From assembly GCA_034437615.1 (NCBI GenBank), contig DAOTTW010000084.1, forward strand, positions 3,873 through 67,872: a DNA stretch of 64,000 nt, written 5' to 3'. Under the pieces are notes generated by a model. The model was given only the letters and a program-made list of their open reading frames with translations, ran no database searches and had not been told where the DNA came from. Of the stretch, positions 45,953-53,163 are shown piece by piece (position 1 is the stretch's first letter; each line of letters opens with the position of its first letter). Both the position numbers and the translations under genes were made by a program. The DNA is from DAOTTW01 sp034437615. Lineage in GTDB: Bacteria > Chloroflexota > Anaerolineae > Aggregatilineales > Phototrophicaceae.

Positions 45953-46818
45953 ATGGAAATTAGCACATCGACATTGTTGTTCCCCGGTCGCAGTGTAGCA
46001 CGAGGACGTGTTATTGCGCGTGTTTCTGCGGAGCAGGCGAAGTGGAACTATCTTAATCTGGTTGTGCTTCATCTAAAGCAGGGTCAAACCTTTGACTTGA
46101 CGATAGAGGATAACGAGTACCTCGCTGTTATACTGTCGGGCTTGTGTAATATTCGCACGAACAGGGAGAATTTTGAACAGGTTGGTCGTAGGCCAAATGT
46201 ATTCTCTGGTCTTCCATATGCTGTCTACTTGCCACGAAACACAGAATTTACGATTGAGGCAATTAGCCCAACAGTAGAAATAGCCTCTTGTTGGTCACAG
46301 ACGACGCAAGACCGCAAAATGCGCCTCATCACGCCAGTTGATATACAAACAGAGATTATTGGTAGTGGTAATGCGACCTATCAAAAGTCTTCCATACTTC
46401 ACCCTGACACCTTTGCCCATCGTATTGCCGCTTTCGAGACATATACACCTGGCGGCAACTGGGCACATTACCCACCACAAACCTTCAGAGCAAGCAATTC
46501 AGCGGCGGCAGACAAGAGCGAGATTGCGCTTTTCACAAGCATTTGAAGCCTTCTGGTTACACTTTGCACCAGATTCACACAGACAGCGAGAGTGCCATTA
46601 TCCAAGCAACAAATAACGACATTTCGATTGTCCCTGATGGCTATTGGACCACAGCCTGTCCACCCGGGCATACCGGATACATGTTATGCTTTGTTGCTAG
46701 TGAAAACGGAAGCTACGAGACAGTACATGACCCTGCTCATGGCTGGTTTGTGCAGCTATCAGGCCCAAGCGATGTGCGACTGCCGATTGTGGATCATGGC
46801 ATGGAGCCTAGAGACTAA
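45953..46818 (+). pseudogene. IolB-like (5-deoxy-glucuronate isomerase family) gene, frameshifted
   Basis: The first frame runs from ATG 45953 (MEISTSTLLFPGR) to a stop at 46546. The second frame begins in the overlap and runs to 46818. Both halves match one IolB/KduI-type bicupin in order: LNLVVLHLKQGQTF, GLPYAVYLPRNTEF, GGNWAHYPP, then in the other frame KPSGYTLHQIHTD, IVPDGYW, VHDPAHGWF. The frame changes at about 46530, at CTTTT; one extra T there would restore a single ~287-residue protein. Besides the shift, the usual metal-site stretch PPHKHD is PPQTFR and GYHP is GYWT, so the family's conserved His residues are lost. IolB acts in myo-inositol breakdown, but no other iol gene is present. 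Either a decaying gene or a divergent cupin with a sequencing error. Confidence 0.8.
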
Positions 46819-46837
46819 ACGATGCAACCGTCTGTAT

Positions 46838-46860
46838 CAGCACCTCATGTTAAGGTGCTG
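46838..46860. terminator. Perfect 8-bp hairpin spanning a stop codon, convergent genes
   Basis: CAGCACCT (46838-46845), a 7-nt loop and AGGTGCTG (46853-46860). The loop contains the stop of the minus-strand gene (46850-46852). Shared by the plus-strand IolB-like frame and the minus-strand gene. No T-run on either side. Confidence 0.6.
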
Positions 46861-48943
46861 TAGACGTCGCTACCATACGGCCAAGTTCTGCCGCAGTTTC
46901 GCCAACAGACTGTGATCGGGCACCATCTTCAACTGTGGCATCGTCTATCGCATCTGGCGTCGGTGCCACAGTTGGTGTGGTGGCCTGGGTTTCTGACGGA
47001 ATAGGAGTAGCTTGCTCTGATTCGGCTTCGCTGGTTTCTTCTGCTGGCGTTGCAAGATTACTGGAAGCCACCGCGTCTTCAAGGCTGCTCCCCAAACCTG
47101 CAATCACGCTATTACCCAAGTCCATAGCTATTCGCTGTATGGCGTTTAATTCCTGAACGCCCACCTGAGATGCGTCCACATCCGCTGTTGTATTCCCATC
47201 ATCTATTGCTGCGATAGTGCCAAACACAGGAAGCTCTGAGATTTCTATATTAAGATTGATGAGGTCCTCGGCTAGCCAGCCTTCGTAGCGACCATTCACA
47301 ACTCGCACCCATTCGTTGTTTGCATTGCGATTAACAGGCGCAAACAATTCGTTATTCGCTAGAACAGCTATGATAGGAGCTTGCGTGGATGGCTGTTGAC
47401 GCAAATTTACCCGTCCTGTTGTCGTTGTGCGCGCTGTTGCACCCGTTGGTGTAAAGCGTACAGGTGATGCATCAAATTCATTCGTGTCCGTTGATGTAAT
47501 TGGCGTTGTCAAGCAGTCTTCTACGTTATCGTTTGCACCTCGTACACAGGCGCGTGTCAATGTAAGTTCTGATGTCAGCACGCGCCGAGGAATACGAAAT
47601 TCCAACGCCGTGTTAACGACAAAAGATGCATCTGGGACCATGATTTCATCGTTGTTGCCCAGGAACCTGACAGTGTCGGTGTCCATTGAAATTGCCACTT
47701 CTTGTTCGAACTCTAGAATGATGCTTGTTCCATCAGTAGGTGTGCCAAGAGGGTAGAGGATGCCATACACAAATTGGTCGTTGTGAAATACGGCACCGTC
47801 TACAATGTCAAAGCGTGTATCAGATACGTCTAATGCCGGATCAGAAATGTTAGTTGTTGCCTCTGCACGCGATGACCAATCATCAGACTTCCCATCTATG
47901 CTGATGAACGTCATGCCTGATGGCAATAGCGGCCATGATTCCTCTGGCATATCTAGCAACCAAGCTGCCAATGATTGAAGTAAAAGGAAATTGCCAGGGT
48001 GTCGTGGCAAATTATCGGAACCGACAATTCTCGCTAGGCCGAACAGATTACGAACTGCCTCACTGTCACCCAGCATAACAATGCGTGAATTCAGCGATGT
48101 GTTAACCGCATAGCCACCTACGAAAAGCCTCCCAGTCGGGTCAGCCCCGATGCTGTAACCAATAGATCGGGGATTTAGATTGCTCCTGAAGTTTCTAATC
48201 ACATCGCGCAAATCCGTTTCTGCATACCCGGCGTCGAAGTAAGTCAGTGGAAAAGCACTCATATCTGCTGCGAACGCATCAACTGTGATCGGACGTGCCC
48301 CCCAAACTTGGAAGGGCAAATCGTATTGTGACAAATCACTGATAACAGATGTTTGAACGATGCTTTCGGGTGACGTGGCTAAACGTACATCACGTATGTC
48401 TTGAAGAACCTCTGTTGTATACCAGTCACCAACTATCAAGCCGTCTTCTACACCGATGCCGTACAGCGCTTGTAAGAACTGGTCAAAATCACGACCTGCG
48501 CGATTAGTATTCGCCCGATTATAAGACGCCGGATCAGAGGCAATAAACACACTGCCGCCTCGTAGGATGTGTTCACCAACACGGGCAACGTTGGCAACGG
48601 ACAATGGTCGCTCAGCACCGATTAAGACCAGTACATCGACTTCTGTTGGTACTGCGCTTTGTAGGTCAAGGGTGATTGTATTTGCACCAAGACCACGAAA
48701 GAGTTCGACCAAGCGGCTGACGCCGTCTGCGCCAGTGTCACTCGGTGATGCTGTGCGCAATTGATCGTCTCGCACGAAAGCAACTACCTTTGGTACGTCT
48801 GGAGTATCTTGGGCAAATACAAGACCGCCAAGTATAAACAGAGATAGAACGAATACAACCAGCGCGGAGAGGATACCTGATTGTACATTCCACACTATAA
48901 AGCGGCCTTTCGCATACTGAATGAAGCTAATCTTCAGGTCCAA
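46850..48943 (-). CDS. Exported GldG-like protein with beta-sandwich and SH3 domains
   Basis: 697 residues from TTG 48943, which directly follows the upstream gene's TAG; GTG 48895 is an alternative with AAAGG upstream that gives a neat signal peptide. A hydrophobic segment (about 22-43) ends VFA before QDT. The N-terminal domain (about 50-335) has EVDVLVLIGAERPLSVANVA, an RGGSVFIASDPAS turn and IVMLGDSEAVRNLFG, resembling the extracytoplasmic GldG/IFT52-like fold that reads as an ABC-transporter accessory. A DOMON/CBM9-like sandwich (about 345-500) opens ISIDGKSDDWSS. An SH3 domain follows (about 505-565, GRVNLRQQPSTQAPII). The tail is Thr/Glu/Pro-rich. It overlaps the shared hairpin at its 3' end. 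Role unknown. Confidence 0.85.
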   Translation of the reverse strand: MDLKISFIQYAKGRFIVWNVQSGILSALVVFVLSLFILGGLVFAQDTPDVPKVVAFVRDDQLRTASPSDTGADGVSRLVELFRGLGANTITLDLQSAVPTEVDVLVLIGAERPLSVANVARVGEHILRGGSVFIASDPASYNRANTNRAGRDFDQFLQALYGIGVEDGLIVGDWYTTEVLQDIRDVRLATSPESIVQTSVISDLSQYDLPFQVWGARPITVDAFAADMSAFPLTYFDAGYAETDLRDVIRNFRSNLNPRSIGYSIGADPTGRLFVGGYAVNTSLNSRIVMLGDSEAVRNLFGLARIVGSDNLPRHPGNFLLLQSLAAWLLDMPEESWPLLPSGMTFISIDGKSDDWSSRAEATTNISDPALDVSDTRFDIVDGAVFHNDQFVYGILYPLGTPTDGTSIILEFEQEVAISMDTDTVRFLGNNDEIMVPDASFVVNTALEFRIPRRVLTSELTLTRACVRGANDNVEDCLTTPITSTDTNEFDASPVRFTPTGATARTTTTGRVNLRQQPSTQAPIIAVLANNELFAPVNRNANNEWVRVVNGRYEGWLAEDLINLNIEISELPVFGTIAAIDDGNTTADVDASQVGVQELNAIQRIAMDLGNSVIAGLGSSLEDAVASSNLATPAEETSEAESEQATPIPSETQATTPTVAPTPDAIDDATVEDGARSQSVGETAAELGRMVATSTAP

Positions 48944-50095
48944 CTAATTGCTAGCTTCCGGTGTGGCTTGAGGTGTGCTCGTTGGCTCTGGTGTCGGTGA
49001 AGGCGTTGTCGTCGCTGTTGCTGTTGGGGCGGGTGTTGAAAAGTCGAATGTTGCTGGTTCGCTCTCTAATAGCCACGTCGCGACATTGAGCATAAAGCGT
49101 ACATTGTCGGGATAGAGAAAACTAGCACTGTAAGCAGGAGAAGTTTGGAAACCAGAGCCATTGCGAACTATATCGCTGTCACCAATCAGCACAAAGCGCG
49201 CGTTACGTTCTGTACTTTCATATGCCGCTGCTAAAATTAGCCGTCCCGGAGCGATGTCCTCACCAATGTTGTATTCCAATACGTTATCGTTGGAGAACGT
49301 GCGCAGATCGGTCTCGCCGTACAGGTTGCCTTCAGTGAACAACAGTGGAGAAACGCTGAAGTCCTGCAGCGAAGCATCAATTTGTAAGGGGCGTGCTGAG
49401 CGGAAGAGGAACTGCGGTCTAGCTACGGGTATTGCATCTTCTTCTTCTTCTTCGCTAGCTGTATTCAAACCGTTTGCACTGAATTCAGCAGTAATAGGGT
49501 GTTGAGGGTTTACACGGCTAGTAATGAATGATTGCAACTCGCCAATTTCGGCCAAATTACTTGCATCGGGGGCTTCGTAATCTACCGGACTGGGTAGGAG
49601 TACCGCGTCCAATGCCTGCAAACCCAGGTCTGCAAACGACAATTCAAAGAAATCGCGGCCTTGCGGTAAAGTCCCCACACGACCATCTGTGATTTCGACA
49701 TTTGACAACAACAACACACGCCCACCTTCGTTAAGATACGACCAAAGGCGTGCGACTTGATTTGCACTTAGATTTCGTTGCGGCCCGACAATCACAATCA
49801 TGTCAGTGTCCGCAGGTATACCCTTGCGCCATTCCAGTGTGAACAAGTTTGCACCAAGCCGCTGTAGCAATCCCGCGTAACGCGAAACACCTGCGTCAGT
49901 GCGGTCGAATTGACTGTGTTCATTGTTTGATTCTGCGAAATATATGTTTACACCTTCTAGGCTTGGCGTATCTTGGAGAAGTTCTTGAGTCGTTGCGGGG
50001 AGTACGATGAGCAAAAGAAGAAGCGTTGCTCCAAAATAGCGAATGTGCTTAAGTGTACTTGCTGTCCGAGTGGAGCGTGACAAGACATTGAGCAT
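48944..50095 (-). CDS. Exported GldG-like protein (paralogue of the next gene)
   Basis: 383 residues from ATG 50095 (MLNVLSRS), with TTGGAG 6-7 nt upstream; the frame begins at TTG 50107 inside that site. A hydrophobic segment lies at about 22-38, with TTQ after it. One GldG/IFT52-like domain (about 45-340): TDMIVIVGPQRNLSANQVA, LNEGGRVLLLSNVEI, FVLIGDSDIVRNGSGF and MLNVATWLLES line up with the same points in the gene that follows. The tail is Thr/Pro-rich (TPAPTATATTTPSPTPEP) and typical of surface proteins. The two genes abut with no gap, so they are one transcript and perhaps one complex. No ABC permease or ATPase gene lies beside them. Confidence 0.87.
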   Translation of the reverse strand: MLNVLSRSTRTASTLKHIRYFGATLLLLLIVLPATTQELLQDTPSLEGVNIYFAESNNEHSQFDRTDAGVSRYAGLLQRLGANLFTLEWRKGIPADTDMIVIVGPQRNLSANQVARLWSYLNEGGRVLLLSNVEITDGRVGTLPQGRDFFELSFADLGLQALDAVLLPSPVDYEAPDASNLAEIGELQSFITSRVNPQHPITAEFSANGLNTASEEEEEDAIPVARPQFLFRSARPLQIDASLQDFSVSPLLFTEGNLYGETDLRTFSNDNVLEYNIGEDIAPGRLILAAAYESTERNARFVLIGDSDIVRNGSGFQTSPAYSASFLYPDNVRFMLNVATWLLESEPATFDFSTPAPTATATTTPSPTPEPTSTPQATPEASN

Positions 50096-50396
50096 TTTGA
50101 ACTCCAATACGTCAGATGATTTGTGAGCTTATGACAGAGTTGAGACGTGTCATGTGCATCACGCAGGTCAAATGCCAAAAAGTTTAACGAATGTTGAGCG
50201 TTGCTACAAGCCCTGAATAATGTCCCATTAGACGCTATTCAGCAGCGATCTAATTACGTCTTAGAATGAACCGTATAAGACACAACAGCAAGTACCAAAT
50301 GCTGTGTGCGATTGGCAGTGAACACGTATTACACATGTCCTGTGCGGCACCAAAAGTTCCGCCAAATCGCTCACCGAATGCTACAAATGCTGTCTA

Positions 50397-50455
50397 TTGC
50401 GGCTGTCGATACAATACAGGATGCGGGCCACACAGTCCAACTCGAACAGCCGCAA
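50397..50455. repeat. Perfect 10-bp inverted repeat
   Basis: TTGCGGCTGT (50397-50406) and ACAGCCGCAA (50446-50455) with a 39-nt spacer, in non-coding DNA downstream of tatC (minus strand). The role is not clear: large RNA hairpin or protein-binding pair. Confidence 0.65.
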
Positions 50456-50461
50456 CAGTTT

Positions 50462-50487
50462 CTCAGGCAGGTTAACTGTTTCCTGAG
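50462..50487 (-). terminator. Hairpin downstream of tatC
   Basis: CTCAGG (50462-50467) and CCTGAG (50482-50487), six pairs with a 14-nt loop, 15 bp past the tatC stop. No clear T-run. Confidence 0.35.
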
Positions 50488-50501
50488 GGCATGACAGATC
50501 G

Positions 50502-51311
50502 CTAATTTACGTCTTCAGCGCGACTGATGCGTTTGCCAATCATCACCAGGAATATACTGAAGACGTAAAGCGCTAGCAGTGGACCCATAACTAGGAACAT
50601 GTTCACGGGATCAATTGTCGGTGTAATCATCGCAGCAGCAACAGCAGATAAGATGATAGCAATACGCCAATTGCGTCTCAGCATCTTGCTATCAACCAAT
50701 CCAAGCAGCGAGAAAACAAACAGCACAAGCGGTGTCTCGAAGGCTACGCCCATCCAGAAGACCAGCGACGTAACAAAACTCAAGTACAGGTCCGCTGTCC
50801 AATCAGGCTTGAATAGTGTCGGCTGAAAACCTTCAAGAAAACCAAGTGCAGGCCGCATCAAAACGAACCATGCAAAGCTAGCGCCAACGAAAAATAACAA
50901 CGTAATCGCCGGAAGCGACAGCAGAACGTAGCGCTTTTCCTTCGGCTTCAAACCGGGCAAGATAAACATCATCACTTGATATGTGATGATTGGTATAGCC
51001 GCCGCAGCACCAAGCATCAACGAAATACGGAAATAAGCGACGACGCCGCCAGTTGGCCCCAGCGTCACGAGTTCACAATCTGCTGGTGCACTCGTCACCT
51101 GACAGTAAGGTGTGCGCAGATAATCAAGCGCGGGGCCAGCAACGAAAAACGCCAGCACCGTGCCAATGACCAGTGCAACAAATGCTCGTACAGCCCGATA
51201 GCGTAATTCGTCCAGATGTTGGAAGAAACCCATATGCTTTTCGGCATCTGGATGAGCTTGTACATCATCCGTGTTTTGCTTTTTACGGTTACGGTGCAGG
51301 AAGTTGATCAT
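50502..51311 (-). CDS. tatC: Sec-independent protein translocase subunit TatC
   Basis: 269 residues with the usual six membrane segments. The charged cytoplasmic N-terminus ends with GFFQHLDELRYRAVRAF, the conserved HLxELRxR that binds the twin-Arg signal. Also present are the large first periplasmic loop, a Glu in FETPLVLFVFSLLG (conserved Phe-Glu-Xaa-Pro), and the closing transmembrane pair. TatC with TatA/B moves folded proteins across the membrane. No tatA is adjacent. There are two Cys in the first external loop (PYCQ and DCEL), a likely disulfide. It starts 20 bp after the LLM oxidoreductase gene; the ribosome-binding site is weak. Confidence 0.96.
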   Translation of the reverse strand: MINFLHRNRKKQNTDDVQAHPDAEKHMGFFQHLDELRYRAVRAFVALVIGTVLAFFVAGPALDYLRTPYCQVTSAPADCELVTLGPTGGVVAYFRISLMLGAAAAIPIITYQVMMFILPGLKPKEKRYVLLSLPAITLLFFVGASFAWFVLMRPALGFLEGFQPTLFKPDWTADLYLSFVTSLVFWMGVAFETPLVLFVFSLLGLVDSKMLRRNWRIAIILSAVAAAMITPTIDPVNMFLVMGPLLALYVFSIFLVMIGKRISRAEDVN

Positions 51312-51331
51312 GTGCTTTTGCAGTCAATCCG

Positions 51332-52363
51332 CTAAAGTATCAATTCGGCCATTGTTCGTACAACGCCAACATCAAAGGTTTGCACATTTAAGGTGGTAGC
51401 ATCGGAAGCTTGCCAGATTTGCAGGCGATCCTTAATACGATCACGCGATCCAACAAGCGCAACAGCATCGACTAATTCATCAGGAACCGCCATAACTGCT
51501 TCTGGTTTGGCACCCTGCAAATACAGATTTTGTATTTTGTGTGCAGCCTCTTCAAATCCATAACGCGCAGCGAGGTCATTATAAAAGTTCTTGCCTTTAG
51601 CTCCCATGCCACCGATGTAAAGTGCTAATTGTGGCTTAAGCTGGTTGTAGCAAACGGTCAGGTCATCATCCATAACGACTGGCACCGAGGGTGCAATATC
51701 AAATTGGCTGATGTCTTTCGGTGTCTTTGCCTTTGCAAAACCCGCTTCAATGTAAGCTTTGAACGATGTCTCATAGCGTTCCGGTGCGAAGAAAATCGGC
51801 AACCAACCATCTGCAATTTCGGCTGTCAGTGTGATGTTCTTAGGGCCGATCGCTGCAATGTAGATCGGAATCTCTGCTCGCCCGTGTAATATGCTTTTGA
51901 GTGGCTTGCCCAGTCCTGTTGCGTCGTCGCCAACGTAGGGTATTTCGTACTCTTTACCGCGATGCTCTAAAGGTGCTTGACGTTCGAAAATAGCACGCAA
52001 AATCTGCACATACTCGCGTGTACGCGCTAAAGGTCTACCATAAGGCAAACCATGCCACCCCTCAACCACCTGCGGACCCGACAAGCCCAAACCAAGCAAC
52101 ATGCGGCCACCCGACAGTTGATCCAGCGTCATCGCGGACATGGCTGTCATGGACGGGGTTCTAGCTGGCATCTGCAAGATCGCTGTGCCGAGGTGTATCT
52201 GTTGTGTCTGGCTACCAATCCATGCGAGTGGTGTGAGTGCATCAGAACCATACGCCTCAGATGTCCAGACGGCATAATATCCGAGCCGATCCGCCTCTTG
52301 CACTAAATCCATCGGTAAATCCAATTTGCGGCCTGAGTAACCTATTGATAAGCCTAGTCTCAT
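51332..52363 (-). CDS. LLM-class (F420 or flavin) oxidoreductase
   Basis: 343 residues, the normal length of the luciferase-like family. [13 protein letters not shown] starts the TIM barrel. [21 protein letters not shown], the [24 protein letters not shown] stretch (about 85-108) and [23 protein letters not shown] (about 175-198) are characteristic of F420-dependent members (5,10-methylene-H4MPT reductase-like). Substrate cannot be told from the sequence; whether it uses F420 or FMN is uncertain, though Chloroflexota often make F420. Cytoplasmic. It stands between the M23 peptidase and tatC on the same strand with small gaps (45 and 20 bp). Confidence 0.9.
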   Translation of the reverse strand: MRLGLSIGYSGRKLDLPMDLVQEADRLGYYAVWTSEAYGSDALTPLAWIGSQTQQIHLGTAILQMPARTPSMTAMSAMTLDQLSGGRMLLGLGLSGPQVVEGWHGLPYGRPLARTREYVQILRAIFERQAPLEHRGKEYEIPYVGDDATGLGKPLKSILHGRAEIPIYIAAIGPKNITLTAEIADGWLPIFFAPERYETSFKAYIEAGFAKAKTPKDISQFDIAPSVPVVMDDDLTVCYNQLKPQLALYIGGMGAKGKNFYNDLAARYGFEEAAHKIQNLYLQGAKPEAVMAVPDELVDAVALVGSRDRIKDRLQIWQASDATTLNVQTFDVGVVRTMAELIL

Positions 52364-52408
52364 TTTAAGTAGTGCCTTTATCTGTGTGCTGCAAATAGTT
52401 GACTGATT

Positions 52409-53131
52409 TTAGAGGTTGTTGCGGCAGCGAATAGGACGACTTGCCGGGACCCCCAGACGCAACGGCAACTCAAAATAGGGTGAGGGATCAATCGTGTTTG
52501 TCAGCATTGATTCGTTTGTGAAGCTGCCGTCATGATCGCTACGGACAATGCTAAAGTGTAAATGCATGGCAATCGGAAAACGTCCCCCGTTATAGGTGCC
52601 CTGATAGCCTAGCAGGGTGCCTTGTGTGACAAATTTCTCGTTTGTGCCCTGCGGAAATGCCCTGTCGATGAATGACTTGCTACCATCAGTGTTTGCCATG
52701 TGAGTATAGTATGTCCAGATTGTGCGTCCGGTTTTAAGCGGATCGTCGTGCCGAATAATCACCGAACTTTGCCATGAATCCAGGCGCGTCAGCCAGCCAT
52801 CATAAGCTGCATAAATCGGCGCTGTTCCCGGCGCACCGTGCCCAAATATGTCGATTCCCGTGTGGCGCTGCAAAGGAGAATAGGGTCTAGCCGTATCGCC
52901 CCACAACAAGCCTATAAGACCTTCACTGGGCAAGATAAAGGGTGCTTCTGTACATCTGTGCTCTTGCAATGTTTCCAGTGTTTCCGGCTCATCTCGTACC
53001 CAATCCGCAATGTATTGGTTGCTATCTGACGTGTTGCTATTCCACCATGACCAAGCCAGCCCAATCGACAGAACTACTAATACAAACGCTAATATGATAA
53101 TATTTTTGATCCAACGCTCCATGTGCGACAA
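52409..53131 (-). CDS. Membrane-anchored M23-family metallopeptidase
   Basis: 240 residues, starting at TTG 53131 with AGGA 5 nt upstream, or at ATG 53122. One N-terminal membrane helix (about 9-29) with a short cytoplasmic tail places the domain outside. The M23 (LytM/lysostaphin) zinc site is visible: H90-xxx-D94 in RHTGIDIFG, and H190-L-H192 in AMHLHFSI, with YTH (144) as the third conserved His. The family cuts peptidoglycan peptide bridges or other glycine-rich links. Two Cys (60 and near the C-terminus in IRCRNN) may be joined. It is in the minus-strand run with the CHASE2 kinase and may be controlled with it. Confidence 0.87.
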   Translation of the reverse strand: MSHMERWIKNIIILAFVLVVLSIGLAWSWWNSNTSDSNQYIADWVRDEPETLETLQEHRCTEAPFILPSEGLIGLLWGDTARPYSPLQRHTGIDIFGHGAPGTAPIYAAYDGWLTRLDSWQSSVIIRHDDPLKTGRTIWTYYTHMANTDGSKSFIDRAFPQGTNEKFVTQGTLLGYQGTYNGGRFPIAMHLHFSIVRSDHDGSFTNESMLTNTIDPSPYFELPLRLGVPASRPIRCRNNL

Positions 53132-53163
53132 CTCAATCCTGACGGCTATCTCGTTCAGGCTGG

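Larger units (their letters stand above)
50096..50501. other. Intergenic region upstream of GldG-like genes
   Basis: About 400 bp without a credible gene. It holds two inverted repeats: TTGCGGCTGT (50397-50406) with ACAGCCGCAA (50446-50455), a perfect 10-bp pair 39 nt apart, and CTCAGG (50462-50467) with CCTGAG (50482-50487). The second lies just past the tatC stop and may end that transcript. The left part presumably holds the promoter of the minus-strand pair; I could not fix it. Confidence 0.6.

Noticed and set aside
50266..50494. Short plus-strand frames in the gap before tatC
   Set aside because: No ribosome-binding site, Cys/His/Arg-rich, overlapping inverted repeats; not credible genes.
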